Assembly: GCA_965229785.1 (NCBI GenBank)
Contig: CBDDJS010000001.1
Location: 4,526,001 to 4,590,000, forward strand
Length of the DNA stretch: 64,000 nt
Source of the DNA: JAWPMT01 sp965229785
GTDB lineage: Bacteria; Bacteroidota; Bacteroidia; Cytophagales; Cyclobacteriaceae
Direction: 5' to 3'
The notes under the pieces are model-generated. The model was not told where the DNA came from. It did not search any database and worked only from the letters and a program-made list of their open reading frames with translations. This document shows, piece after piece, positions 8,401-16,983 of the stretch. How positions within the stretch are numbered: position 1 is the first letter of the stretch; each line of letters opens with the position of its first letter. Both the position numbers and the translations under genes were made by a program.

Positions 8401-8853
8401 TTAAAAGTCATTCGATAGCATTGAGTGATAGCCCTCTTTTGTCATGATAATATGATCTATTAGCGTGATACCAAGGAACCTACCACCAGCCTCCAAACTC
8501 CTCGTTAATCTGTAATCAGCATCACTAGGTTTGAGTTGGCCACTTGGATGATTATGAGCTACAATAATCCCACTTGCCCGTCTTTTGAGAGCAATTGCAA
8601 ATACTACTTTTGGATCTATAACGACACTACTCATCCCTCCTTTTGCCAATTCTGCTACAGACATCAACCTCTTATCTCGATCAAGCAGAAGCATCTTAGC
8701 CTCTTCAAGCAGCTCTATTTGGGATTCATCCCAGTACTGTCTTAGTACTTCTTGTGCGTCTTTCGGTTGGCGAACTAAAGGTCTGTCTTTGGCTCTGACT
8801 TTATTCCTATAAACAAGGCGGACTTCTTCAAATTACCTGGTAAGGTCATACAT
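8401..8853 (-). pseudogene. radC: RadC-like JAB-domain gene with in-frame stop at codon 7
   Basis: From the ATG at 8853 the frame reads MYDLTR, then TAA (8833-8835), then FEEVRLVYRNKVRAKDRP and on without interruption to 8401. The part after the stop aligns in order with the N-terminal part of RadC-like JAB proteins of mobile elements (xVELVYRNKVK..DRP), followed by the metal-binding HNHPSG motif and a downstream Asp (PSDAD). A single CAA-to-TAA change would explain the stop. The only remaining ATG, at 8694, would give 97 residues holding the metal site but lacking about 50 conserved residues. I therefore call it a pseudogene or a gene making a truncated protein. RadC-like proteins of this kind are frequent in Bacteroidota integrative elements; their function is unsettled. 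Confidence 0.75.
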
Positions 8854-8958
8854 CTGATTTCTTTCTTTCTTTTTTTGGCTAGTTTAATGTGGAAGCAAAA
8901 AAGAGGGGGTTCACCTTTACTGAATGATATAGCGAACCCCATCCAATCTAGACTTTGG

Positions 8959-9276
8959 TTATTGCATTGTTGCCTGAATGCTTCTGGAAGCCATATCGAT
9001 CAAGTTCAAGGTATTTGGTTTGTGTCCTACCAAAAGATGATCAAGAATTTCATGGGAATATTCCTCAATGGCATTCGAGGCATTGATTTCCGATTGATCT
9101 GCTAAATCCTCGATATTTTCAAAAATGTGGGTCGCTTCAGAAACCACAGTCCAAATAGTCTCACTCGGATCTCCTTCACTTAAACAGCGATCAATTTGAT
9201 TGAGATGATTAGGATTTTTACAAAGGTGATTTGAGATTTTGTCGGCGATTTCTCCATAGTAAAGTGTATTGCGCAT
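8959..9276 (-). CDS. Hypothetical protein, 105 aa
   Basis: The start is the ATG at 9276, which has an AAGGAG ribosome-binding site seven bases upstream. The product is acidic and helical in character (EIADKISNHL, IFENIEDLADQSE) and has no known motif. It lies between the RadC remnant and the minimal tyrosine recombinase on the same strand, a usual place for small accessory genes of integrative elements. A tract of GGGGTT repeats lies directly upstream. Confidence 0.6.
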   Translation of the reverse strand: MRNTLYYGEIADKISNHLCKNPNHLNQIDRCLSEGDPSETIWTVVSEATHIFENIEDLADQSEINASNAIEEYSHEILDHLLVGHKPNTLNLIDMASRSIQATMQ

Positions 9277-9290
9277 GGGCAAGCTCCTTC

Positions 9291-9327
9291 GGGGTTGGGG
9301 TTGGGGTTCATGGTAAAATGGGAGGGG
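9291..9327 (+). repeat. GGGGTT triple repeat plus further G-tracts (possible G-quadruplex)
   Basis: Three tandem GGGGTT units (9291-9308) are followed after 11 bases by GGGAGGGG (9320-9327), giving enough G-tracts on the plus strand for a four-stranded structure. It lies in the leader of the 105-aa gene, so the G-rich strand is the template strand. Confidence 0.4.
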
Positions 9328-9415
9328 AATTCCCTCAACTTGAGTAAGGGCGAGGTCGTAAATGATCGGAATTCAGAAGTCAATAAAAAATGAAATTAGG
9401 TCGTGCAATCGTATG

Positions 9416-9646
9416 CTATTTGCAAATGGTTTCCCAATGCTCATAAAAAATACATTCCAGATGCTTTACTCGTTCCTCAATAGCAACAGTAATACAAATA
9501 GGCGCACTATGGTCTGACTGTACTTGTTGTAAGGCATTGATCAGTCCTTTTATCTGAATTATTTCAGCTTCAAGGGCATGAAGTTGATGATGAACACATT
9601 TTGACCTCATGTCTATTTCCACGCCTTCCTCATTTTGGTACTTCAT
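9416..9646 (-). CDS. Small hypothetical protein, 76 aa
   Basis: Starts at the ATG at 9646 (an upstream in-frame TTG is less likely). The chain looks like a helical hairpin: HHQLHALEAEIIQIKGLINALQQ, then a second helix EERVKHLECIFYEHW. It follows the minimal tyrosine recombinase by five bases on the same strand, so the two are probably co-transcribed. Function unknown. Confidence 0.5.
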   Translation of the reverse strand: MKYQNEEGVEIDMRSKCVHHQLHALEAEIIQIKGLINALQQVQSDHSAPICITVAIEERVKHLECIFYEHWETICK

Positions 9647-9651
9647 AGAAA

Positions 9652-10221
9652 TCACCAAATACTCCGTGCTAATTCACGCTCTTCCTCGCCTACGATATCG
9701 AGATAAATGACAGTAGTCTTTATATCGCTGTGACCTAGCCATTTGCTAACAGTGGGCAGAGGTAATTTCTTTACTATATGAACTGCGAAACCATGTCTTA
9801 AGCCTTTTGAAGAACTGCGCACTCCCTCTATCCCGGCTGCTTTCATTAAATTCTTGATGTATCTTGAAGCTGTACGTAGTGAAAATGGCCATAAGCAACC
9901 TTCTGCATTTATCGCCTTTCCTTGGCAATACACATTTAATTCTTCCATTAATTCTTCCGGGATGTAAAGCTCCCGAAATACTCCCGGTTGGCGTTTTTTT
10001 AGAGTTTCGATCACAATTGTTCCATTCGAAGCATCAATCCTATCTTTTGTTAGGTTATGAATTTCAGCGATCCGAGCACCCGTAAAATAGATCAGCTGAC
10101 AAAATAGTCGTTTTGGGATTGATTGTTTCTTTGTGATTTCTAGGAATCTGAGGCGTTCTTTTTGATTCAAATACTTACGTTGCCCATAACTATTGAACAG
10201 CGACATCTGGTTCTTGTACAT
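9652..10221 (-). CDS. Minimal tyrosine recombinase (catalytic domain only)
   Basis: A 189-residue tyrosine recombinase. Visible active-site boxes are TGARIAEI (Arg of box I), KGLRHGF (Arg of box II, with Lys in place of the usual first His), LGHSDIKTT (box II His) and IYLDI (nucleophile Tyr near residue 173). Typical integrases have 300-450 residues with an N-terminal core-binding domain; that domain is absent here and the catalytic domain begins after about 20 residues. Similar short GLRHGF-type recombinases occur on plasmids and transposons. A perfect 8-bp inverted repeat lies 23 bases upstream of the start and may be its target or operator. Confidence 0.85.
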   Translation of the reverse strand: MYKNQMSLFNSYGQRKYLNQKERLRFLEITKKQSIPKRLFCQLIYFTGARIAEIHNLTKDRIDASNGTIVIETLKKRQPGVFRELYIPEELMEELNVYCQGKAINAEGCLWPFSLRTASRYIKNLMKAAGIEGVRSSSKGLRHGFAVHIVKKLPLPTVSKWLGHSDIKTTVIYLDIVGEEERELARSIW

Positions 10222-10243
10222 AATACCCCTTTCAGAATATAAC

Positions 10244-10270
10244 TGTCCGAGTATTAGGTATTCTCGGACA
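10244..10270. promoter_or_regulatory. Inverted repeat TGTCCGAG-N11-CTCGGACA before the recombinase
   Basis: Two perfect 8-bp arms (10244-10251 and 10263-10270) separated by 11 bases lie just upstream of the minimal tyrosine recombinase start. Arm and spacer sizes fit a recombinase core site as well as a repressor operator. Nothing else in the window was seen to carry this sequence, though I could not search exhaustively. Confidence 0.5.
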
Positions 10271-10454
10271 AAAAGTCAAGAAAAGATAGGGAAGTTGATT
10301 TTCAACTACCTGACTAAATAATCAAGATTTTAAATTCGAAGATTTAGGCTAAGAAATGATCATCACCCAATTTCGTCGATCTTAGATGGATAAACAGTGT
10401 TGTTTGAATAAGTTAGGTTTATATAGAAGTTGAGAGTAATATCCCTTTCGGAAC

Positions 10455-10478
10455 ATGATAATACATTCCGATTATCAT
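10455..10478. promoter_or_regulatory. Inverted repeat ATGATAAT-N8-ATTATCAT, operator candidate
   Basis: Perfect 8-bp arms with an 8-base spacer, about 245 bases before the start of the 299-aa gene. The symmetry fits a dimeric repressor site; it is too AT-rich to be an RNA terminator and has no T-run. Confidence 0.35.
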
Positions 10479-10723
10479 CGAGATTCCCTACTTTATTCAT
10501 CACTCTCAATGGCCACCAACTCAGCATTTCCATCATTCATTAATATCTAACAGGTAATTTCGGGATAATCCAAAAGCAAAAAACTCTCAACTTTCGTTAA
10601 AGCGAATCCTAAAAAGCTTTCTCCTACTTTTTTTATCATTAAATTCATAAAAATTGGACATTTATCCTTACGGTGGTCATCTTAGAGCATTATTAATATG
10701 CTAAATCGAAAATAATTTGTCTG

Positions 10724-11623
10724 ATGGATAATGCATATCAGGAGATAAAAGTAATTGGTGAATTGCCTCTTGATGAGGCAATGGAAAAGTTAGCTGAGAT
10801 TGGGGAAACTGACTTGGTAAAGGACATAGAAAGTCAAAGAGCTGGAGGGTTTCTCAAAAATGCTATTACCTGGAAAAAAACTAAGCCATGGGAGTATACT
10901 TCTCACTCCTTTGGATACATACCACCAGACGCTGAAGGTGAAGATTCAAATATAAAGTTTGCTGGAAGCATTGAACCGGATGACTCATTGAAGGAAGCAC
11001 AAATCAAAGTGTCGTTAGACTCAATAAGAATTGCGAATTACCCAGGAGGGTCGAGACATCATATTTTGTTTGATTTCTATGCCCAAAACCAAACAAAGTC
11101 AGCGAACAGGGAGAACCTTCATTTCAGCTCCACTCAAATCATCCAAGAAGGGCAAAAAGCAGCCATTATAGGATTTCCAATATTCATAGGATTGAACGCT
11201 GGAGAAGAAGGAGTCAACTTTAGGTGTTTGATGATCAATGTCAAAAATGAAGATGACGAGAAGTTCTTATCATTTCTGAATTCGGACACTTTCAAATCGG
11301 GACTCAAAATTGTAAATTTGGTCCAACCGGCCTTAACACCTTTCTCCGAGCTAGTATATGGATTAACAAAGGGCATAGCTGAAAGACATAGAAACATCCC
11401 TGTTCAAGACATACATCTGGGGCTGGACTTTAGCGGAGTATCTACTCGAGCAAAACTAGCCGAAGGCTCATACATAGCGGTTCAAATCCCTGAATCATTG
11501 GAAGTCATTTGGGATTGGGATGACTGGGTGTATAATTCGAACTCTGGCCACATTGTCAATAGAGACGACAAAACGAAATTGATTCCATATAACTTTATCG
11601 TTCTAGGAGTTAGTAAATGCTAG
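10724..11623 (+). CDS. Hypothetical protein, 299 aa, partner of the TPR-CHAT protease
   Basis: I do not recognise a named family. There is no signal peptide or membrane segment. The N-terminal 70 residues contain an acidic helical part (LDEAMEKLAEIGETDL) and a possible linker; the middle (about 75-165) looks beta-rich and includes a segment HHILFDFYAQN, reminiscent of C2-like or adhesive folds. The C-terminal 80 residues hold a conserved-looking pattern, GSYIAVQIPE...WDWDDWVYN...IPYNFIVLGVS, rich in Trp and Asp. The stop is four bases before the start of the TPR-CHAT gene, so the two are surely co-transcribed. By analogy with other caspase-like systems it may be the protease substrate, sensor or effector (inference). 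Confidence 0.7.
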   Translation: MDNAYQEIKVIGELPLDEAMEKLAEIGETDLVKDIESQRAGGFLKNAITWKKTKPWEYTSHSFGYIPPDAEGEDSNIKFAGSIEPDDSLKEAQIKVSLDSIRIANYPGGSRHHILFDFYAQNQTKSANRENLHFSSTQIIQEGQKAAIIGFPIFIGLNAGEEGVNFRCLMINVKNEDDEKFLSFLNSDTFKSGLKIVNLVQPALTPFSELVYGLTKGIAERHRNIPVQDIHLGLDFSGVSTRAKLAEGSYIAVQIPESLEVIWDWDDWVYNSNSGHIVNRDDKTKLIPYNFIVLGVSKC

Positions 11624-11627
11624 TGAT

Positions 11628-14600
11628 ATGAATTACGTTGGAAAAGTATACCAACCTTCAAAAAAGTTGGCGTTTCTTTTACAAGAACTGCTTCAGAATG
11701 TGAAGGCCGAAGATTTTTCAAATGCATTAAATCTGGCCAAGAACGGACTCTCCATTTCTAAGCAAGAATTTGGTAACTCACATCCCGTGACTGCCAATTT
11801 TTTTAGAAAAGTCGCTTTTGTTCATCAAAAGATGAACAACTTTTCTCAGGCTCAATCTTACTTGAAAGAGTCTCTTGCTATTTACCAAAAGACTCTGGGA
11901 ACACGCCACCCAATGGTCGCCTCTATTTACCGCGATATTTCCCATTGTTGGTTTAGCCTGGGTAATACCGAAGAGTGCCTGGAACAAATAAGCTTGGCAC
12001 TCGAAATCTATGAATCGTCACTAGGGGCAAGTGATCCATTGACCATCGGAGTAAAGAAGGATATTGAAATCATCACTGGAAGCCAAACGTCCAGCATTGA
12101 TGAGGAACAAGCAAAACTTGCACATATTAATTACAATGAAGCGCAGCAACACTTCCAATCAGGCAATTATCAGGTAGCAGAACAAAAGATCAGATTATCT
12201 CTTGAGGCAAACATCAAATTTCATGGTGAAAGGCACCCTCATGTAGCCTTATGTTATAAAATGCTTGGGGAAATCATCGAGTTCACGGAAGGTTTTGAAT
12301 CATCCATTCACTACCTGAACAAGTCAATTGAGATAAGTAAAGAGTTTGTAGATGATAACCCCGGGCAATACGTCGGTATGCTATCAATTCTAGGGAGTAA
12401 GTATCTTAAGGCAGGAGATGAAGAGTTGGCACTTAATGTGTTAAATCAGGCAAATGGATTACTTCATGAATACAGACTTGTCGGTCAGGTACATAGCCAT
12501 GTTTTGTCCAATTTAGCAGCCTTATACCGGAATAGGGGAGACTACCAAAGCGCCATGAAGTATGCGTTGAAATCGAAGGATATTCTAGAAAGAATGGGGA
12601 CCAATGATAGAGATGTTGCTGTTGCTTATAGTCTGTTAGGCACACTTTCTACGGAATCAAATTCTTATGTTCAGGCCGAGGAATACTTGCTCAAAGCACT
12701 CCATCTGAAAGAGAATATTTTCGGTCAGGAACACTTGGAGTATGCATTTACCCTGGCTAATTTAGGAACCCTATACGTAGGAATTAACGATTTAAAAAAG
12801 GCCTTTGAGTACTGTTCTCGAGCTCAAAAAATTGCCAATCAGTTTCTGGATGAAACACACCCTTGGATGTTGAGGATGACGGAGCAGTTGAACCGGCTCC
12901 AACTAGACCAGGAAGATGCAATAGGCAATTATGGCAGTGTGGATCAGCTAGAAGAACTAAGACAGAAATATGGTGAAAAGAGCAATGTGTTCATTGAAGT
13001 CTTGTCCAGCGAAGCCGAAAAACAGAACAGACTTAATAATTTAGAGGATTGTCTTCGCCTATCTACTGAGTTAGTCCGACTGTACGAAACCCATTCATTG
13101 ACACCTAGTCACCCTGTTTTAATTGCCTTTAGATTGATGGCCGACTGCCAGGTCGAAAAAAATATGTTAGGACAGGCAGAAGCCACCTATAACAAGCTCT
13201 ACAGCATTCTAGAAGAGAATAATATTCATACTCCTGAACACATTTATTTCGCATTGAAAGGGCTCATCAAATTGAATTTGATGGCTGGATCAAAAAAAGA
13301 TGTAACCAGCCTGTTTCAGGAATTAATCAGCATTGAAGACTCGATATTCACCAGTTTCATCAGAGCTACAGGTAACGAGCACAGGGTGGGCATCTCACAA
13401 GACATTGAAGATACACTAAACCTATTGCTTTCTTCCATTCTCGAGGGGAGCCTGACTGATTTGAGTTTTGGTTATGGCATCGTGCTGAAAAGAAAGGGGC
13501 TGTTGGTAGAAATGACGCTTAAGAACTTCAAGGAAGATGATATCGTCAACCACCCAAATTTAAAAGAGCCAGTAGAAGAGCTTCAATCTTTGAACAAAGC
13601 TTTATCAAACATGATAATAGCCCCTAGTTTCAGACGAGGAAGCGATTATTTCTACAAAGAATACAATAGACTTTCCGCTCGCAAAATTGACTTAGAAAGA
13701 AGAATTTCAAGAATAATCCCATTCAGGAATATTGATTTGTCGGACAGCAATGAAACGTTGTCTGGTATTCTATCTCATTTTTCCGAAGGCAAGATGTTGA
13801 TCGACTATGTAAAGTATAGATCGGTCATAAAAGATGATGCCAAAGAGTACTATGCATGCTTTGTAATAAGTGAAGTCAACGACAAGTCACCCATTACCTT
13901 TCATGATTTAGGGCCTTCAAAAGCAATTGACGAATTGATAACAGGGCTAAGAAATGAAATAGCAACTCCTCCTGAATTGAAAGACCCGTTTACTTCAGAT
14001 TTAATCGAAAGAAAACTTGGTAATGCGCTCACTGATAGAATATTTGGAGGCATTGATATGGAAAAGGCCCTGAATGGTTTGACTCTTGTTCCAGCGGGTT
14101 TGCTTTGGCAACTCCCATTTGATTCACTTTTCATTAATAAATCAAACCGGTTAATAGATCAGGTGACACTGTCCTACCTTTCAAACTCCAGAGATATACT
14201 CCGCTTTAAAACCTTCGACAATCATAAACTATCAGAATCAGTTGTAGTTTCAAGTCCTGACTTCGACCTTTCGGATAAGGACAGTTTCATGGAGCAGGAA
14301 GCCGAGCGCACCCGGGAAGACTTGAAGTATTTCGAAGATAATAATTTGGGACTTCCTGTGGGTTGGGGAATGACTGTATCATCAGATGAAACCCGTTTTC
14401 AAGAGAACGAACCTTTCATATGGGGTGATGAATCCGAAAATGACCCTAATGTTGCATATTTCTCTCCCCTTGAAGGGACTTATGAGGAAGGGAAAGAAGT
14501 ATCAAGCCTACTAAATTGCCAACATATTTACGGAGCCGACGCTACGCTGCATTGTATAGAAGTGCTCCAAAGCCCTCCTATTTTCCATATTGCTTCTCAT

Positions 14601-15209
14601 GGATTCTTTTATGACAAAAACCATTGGAATGAAATCATGGGACAAAGGCAGCTGTATGGAAAAAGAATCTCATTCTCCGATTCTCTTACAGCGAGTGCGT
14701 TTCACATGAGTAATGTGCTTGGTGCGACCAATACAGAATCATTAGTAGAAAGGAATAGCTACCAGATCGATGCGGAAAACATGCTTCATTATTCAGGAAT
14801 TGCATTGTCAGGAATTAATACTTGGTTTAAGAATACTTATGTGCAAAAAGAAGCGGGTGTAGGGTTTGTAAGTGCAGAGTACATTGCCAACATGGATCTA
14901 AATAATACACAAATGGCTGTCCTTTCAGCGTGTGAAACTGGATTAGGAACAATAGATGATCTCGAAGGAGTGATTGGACTGAGAAGGTCCTTTAATATCT
15001 CAGGATGCCAATCACTGGTGACCACATTGTGGAAAATACCGGATCAAGCGTCAAAAGATTTCATGACGTATTTCTACCAGAATCTTTTGGATGGATTACC
15101 GAAAGATGAAGCCTTGAGAAATGCAAAGCTTACATTTAAAGATATGGATATGAATTCCTATTACTGGGGCGCATTTACGGTTGAGGGAAATCTATCGAAA
15201 ATCAACTAG
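11628..15209 (+). CDS. TPR-CHAT protein (caspase/separase-like protease)
   Basis: A 1193-residue cytoplasmic protein. Roughly residues 30-620 are tetratricopeptide repeats of the kinesin-light-chain type (for example YLKESLAIYQKTLG, HPMVASIYRD, YLLKALHLKENIFG, FTLANLGTLY). A linker follows, then a C-terminal CHAT domain with its two catalytic signatures: IFHIASHGFF (His991) and AVLSACETGLG (Cys1102), followed by the usual GLRRSF...SLVTTLWKIPD segment. Both catalytic residues are present, so an active cysteine peptidase is expected. The start codon is four bases after the 299-aa gene. CHAT proteases with TPRs are known as executors in bacterial conflict systems (type III-E CRISPR, gasdermin systems); neither CRISPR nor gasdermin genes are near, so the partner here is probably different. 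Confidence 0.88.
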   Translation: MNYVGKVYQPSKKLAFLLQELLQNVKAEDFSNALNLAKNGLSISKQEFGNSHPVTANFFRKVAFVHQKMNNFSQAQSYLKESLAIYQKTLGTRHPMVASIYRDISHCWFSLGNTEECLEQISLALEIYESSLGASDPLTIGVKKDIEIITGSQTSSIDEEQAKLAHINYNEAQQHFQSGNYQVAEQKIRLSLEANIKFHGERHPHVALCYKMLGEIIEFTEGFESSIHYLNKSIEISKEFVDDNPGQYVGMLSILGSKYLKAGDEELALNVLNQANGLLHEYRLVGQVHSHVLSNLAALYRNRGDYQSAMKYALKSKDILERMGTNDRDVAVAYSLLGTLSTESNSYVQAEEYLLKALHLKENIFGQEHLEYAFTLANLGTLYVGINDLKKAFEYCSRAQKIANQFLDETHPWMLRMTEQLNRLQLDQEDAIGNYGSVDQLEELRQKYGEKSNVFIEVLSSEAEKQNRLNNLEDCLRLSTELVRLYETHSLTPSHPVLIAFRLMADCQVEKNMLGQAEATYNKLYSILEENNIHTPEHIYFALKGLIKLNLMAGSKKDVTSLFQELISIEDSIFTSFIRATGNEHRVGISQDIEDTLNLLLSSILEGSLTDLSFGYGIVLKRKGLLVEMTLKNFKEDDIVNHPNLKEPVEELQSLNKALSNMIIAPSFRRGSDYFYKEYNRLSARKIDLERRISRIIPFRNIDLSDSNETLSGILSHFSEGKMLIDYVKYRSVIKDDAKEYYACFVISEVNDKSPITFHDLGPSKAIDELITGLRNEIATPPELKDPFTSDLIERKLGNALTDRIFGGIDMEKALNGLTLVPAGLLWQLPFDSLFINKSNRLIDQVTLSYLSNSRDILRFKTFDNHKLSESVVVSSPDFDLSDKDSFMEQEAERTREDLKYFEDNNLGLPVGWGMTVSSDETRFQENEPFIWGDESENDPNVAYFSPLEGTYEEGKEVSSLLNCQHIYGADATLHCIEVLQSPPIFHIASHGFFYDKNHWNEIMGQRQLYGKRISFSDSLTASAFHMSNVLGATNTESLVERNSYQIDAENMLHYSGIALSGINTWFKNTYVQKEAGVGFVSAEYIANMDLNNTQMAVLSACETGLGTIDDLEGVIGLRRSFNISGCQSLVTTLWKIPDQASKDFMTYFYQNLLDGLPKDEALRNAKLTFKDMDMNSYYWGAFTVEGNLSKIN

Positions 15210-15451
15210 TATTTGACTCGAAAACTAATCATAAACTCAATGCCACTTTCTGTACACCTCAATGTGAATTGATCAATCATGTTCTCGGACTCAACTGATT
15301 CACGGCTTGAAGACCGATCAATCATACTAAATGGAGCTCCTGCCTCTGATAATAAAGAATCCATGATCTTGTATTCTTCATCAACCGATTTCACATCGAT
15401 TAATCCAGATAAGTCGAAATCATAGCTACTTCTCTTTTTCTTCCAAAACAT
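15206..15451 (-). CDS. Small hypothetical protein, 81 aa
   Basis: The start MFWKKKRSSYDF at 15451 is chosen over a longer frame beginning at 15514, since the basic opening is typical of a real N-terminus. The product is acidic, ends in a possible beta-hairpin (FTLRCTESGIEFMISFRVKY) and has no recognised motif. It converges on the TPR-CHAT gene with a four-base overlap of stop codons. Confidence 0.5.
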   Translation of the reverse strand: MFWKKKRSSYDFDLSGLIDVKSVDEEYKIMDSLLSEAGAPFSMIDRSSSRESVESENMIDQFTLRCTESGIEFMISFRVKY

Positions 15452-15530
15452 TTTAATGAGCCATTTACTGTGCTTAATATACTGAATTTCAAGAAAGTTA
15501 ATTAGTATTCTCAAAAAAGGAAGGCTCTAC

Positions 15531-15583
15531 AACAACTAAGGCTTCGTGTGGCCTGTAAGGCCGAACACGAAGCCTTAGTTGTT
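15531..15583. terminator. 53-base near-perfect hairpin
   Basis: Left arm 15531-15549 pairs perfectly over 19 bp with right arm 15565-15583; inside it GGCCT (15550-15554) pairs with AGGCC (15558-15562) around a GTA loop, with a two-base GA bulge. There is no long T-run after the stem, so it may be a bidirectional terminator or a mobile inverted-repeat element rather than a classical intrinsic terminator. Short open frames through it (15548-15742) are not credible genes. Confidence 0.7.
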
Positions 15584-15729
15584 ATATACCTAATTTCTAA
15601 AATTGAGCTGCACTCAAACAACTCATATAGTCGAATGGCCTTCTATGTAGACCTAGTTCTTACAAAAGTTAGTGATGGCATACTATACCTAATTTTCGGT
15701 CAAAATCGAAGGTTAGAACGTCAAAACAG

Positions 15730-16164
15730 TTGCTTAAAGTGAAGCTCATCTACATTTTGTCAGCATTCCTCATTTTGGTGATGGCTCATTCACATGAGTC
15801 TCAGGCTCAACAGCAATTTAAAAATGGCAGTATCATCACCGTAGAGCCGGGGGGAGAGCAGACAATCTACAGGCAGGCAGGGAATTATTCGCAAGAACAT
15901 GATGTGATAACAATTGCAGTATTGCGAGGAACAGCATACAGAACGGAATATGATCAATACTTTGGAATTCTAGGAAGTAAGCTGGACAGCTTAGGAGTAC
16001 CTCATGTGATTTTTCAGCAATTTATTAATGATAAACCAGGAACGATTTTTCATTACTTTCTTGGAAATCAAGCCAATGGTCACTTCGATGCACACGTGCT
16101 TCTATCGTTACTGCCTCATATTTCGAGACGTTACCGAGTGCAATATCCGCATTTGGTGAAGTGA
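15730..16164 (+). CDS. Secreted hypothetical protein, about 144 aa
   Basis: The product starts with a TTG at 15730 or a GTG at 15739 (no ATG available). Its first 25 residues are a signal peptide: basic VK, then the hydrophobic LIYILSAFLILVMA, ending near SQAQ. The mature part of about 115 residues contains HDVITIAVLRGTAYR, KLDSLGVPHVIFQQF and LGNQANGHFDAHVLLSLLPHISRRY. I do not recognise a family. It is isolated between the long hairpin and the mobilisation module; the non-ATG start lowers confidence in its exact 5' end. Confidence 0.5.
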   Translation: MLKVKLIYILSAFLILVMAHSHESQAQQQFKNGSIITVEPGGEQTIYRQAGNYSQEHDVITIAVLRGTAYRTEYDQYFGILGSKLDSLGVPHVIFQQFINDKPGTIFHYFLGNQANGHFDAHVLLSLLPHISRRYRVQYPHLVK

Positions 16165-16179
16165 ATTGATCAATTACAA

Positions 16180-16983
16180 TCAAGGAGGAGCTAAAGGGTT
16201 TAGAGTTGTTTGAAGATTTTGATCTTCTTGGTGATTAAAAAAGACACCATCGGCTTCATTTCCAATCTTTGAACCTTGCACCTCAGTAGCGGCAACATGT
16301 AAGTCGTTGGTTCCTACTTCATCACTGAGCTGCCTAATAGCGATCAGTTTTTCATCGTAATCAAGGCTCTCATTGTGCTCAATCTCTCCTAGGACATGAA
16401 TAGCAGTATTCACGCTTCTTTCTCGCTGCTTTAAGGTCTTATGTGTTTTTTCTTGGCCTCCATATTCCGTATCCAAAGCCTCTATGTCATGGTGGTGATC
16501 TGCTATTAGCTGCTCTAGAATCAACACGAGCTCCGCATCACTAGCATCTTCTGGTGCCTGGATATTTATTCTTTTGAGTATCTGGGCAATTCTTTCTCGA
16601 ATTAAGTTCCCGCCATTGTCCAAATCACAGAACAAATCATCAATGTCATTGAGAATATCAATTTTATCTTCCCAAATTCTACGGTTGTTCTGCATCTTTA
16701 TTTCAAGATTTTCGAGGGCCAATTGCAAAGCGTCCAATTCTGCATAGAGGCGTTCAAATAACTGCTGAATCTCTTCATTGATTTGGTCTAGAAGTTCCTC
16801 AAACCCATGAGAACGCTTACGGCCTTTGATTTTTTGATAAAGCTCTGGATTGGTTAGAGAAAGATCATAACCAAAAGGGATCATACCGATGTCCGATAGC
16901 TTGCCGCCAATAGCATAGTTATGCAGATGCCGCTTTAGCTCCTGCGCTTCATGCTCAACCTTTGAAACATCATCATCGCTCAT
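16180..16983 (-). CDS. Coiled-coil hypothetical protein of the mobilisation region
   Basis: A 267-residue acidic protein with long helical stretches (FEELLDQINEEIQQLFERLY, LDALQLALENLEIKMQNN) and a His-rich LIADHHHDIEALD. It has no signal or membrane segment, and the C-terminus (HQEDQNLQTTLNPLAPP) looks disordered. It is divergent from the coupling-protein gene, sharing a 131-base promoter region. A structural or relaxosome-accessory role is inferred from position only. Confidence 0.6.
   Translation of the reverse strand: MSDDDVSKVEHEAQELKRHLHNYAIGGKLSDIGMIPFGYDLSLTNPELYQKIKGRKRSHGFEELLDQINEEIQQLFERLYAELDALQLALENLEIKMQNNRRIWEDKIDILNDIDDLFCDLDNGGNLIRERIAQILKRINIQAPEDASDAELVLILEQLIADHHHDIEALDTEYGGQEKTHKTLKQRERSVNTAIHVLGEIEHNESLDYDEKLIAIRQLSDEVGTNDLHVAATEVQGSKIGNEADGVFFNHQEDQNLQTTLNPLAPP

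Larger units (their letters stand above)
10222..10723. other. Non-coding interval between tyrosine recombinase and the CHAT module
   Basis: About 500 AT-rich bases without a gene separate divergently transcribed units. It holds the inverted repeat at 10244-10270 and a second perfect one, ATGATAAT-N8-ATTATCAT, at 10455-10478. It should carry promoters for both directions; I could not identify a convincing -33/-7 pair. Confidence 0.55.

Noticed and set aside
9746..10085. Short frames antisense to or offset in the minimal tyrosine recombinase
   Set aside because: All overlap a gene with complete recombinase motifs; no independent evidence.
15548..15742. 64-codon plus-strand frame
   Set aside because: Begins inside the long hairpin and has no signal or known pattern.
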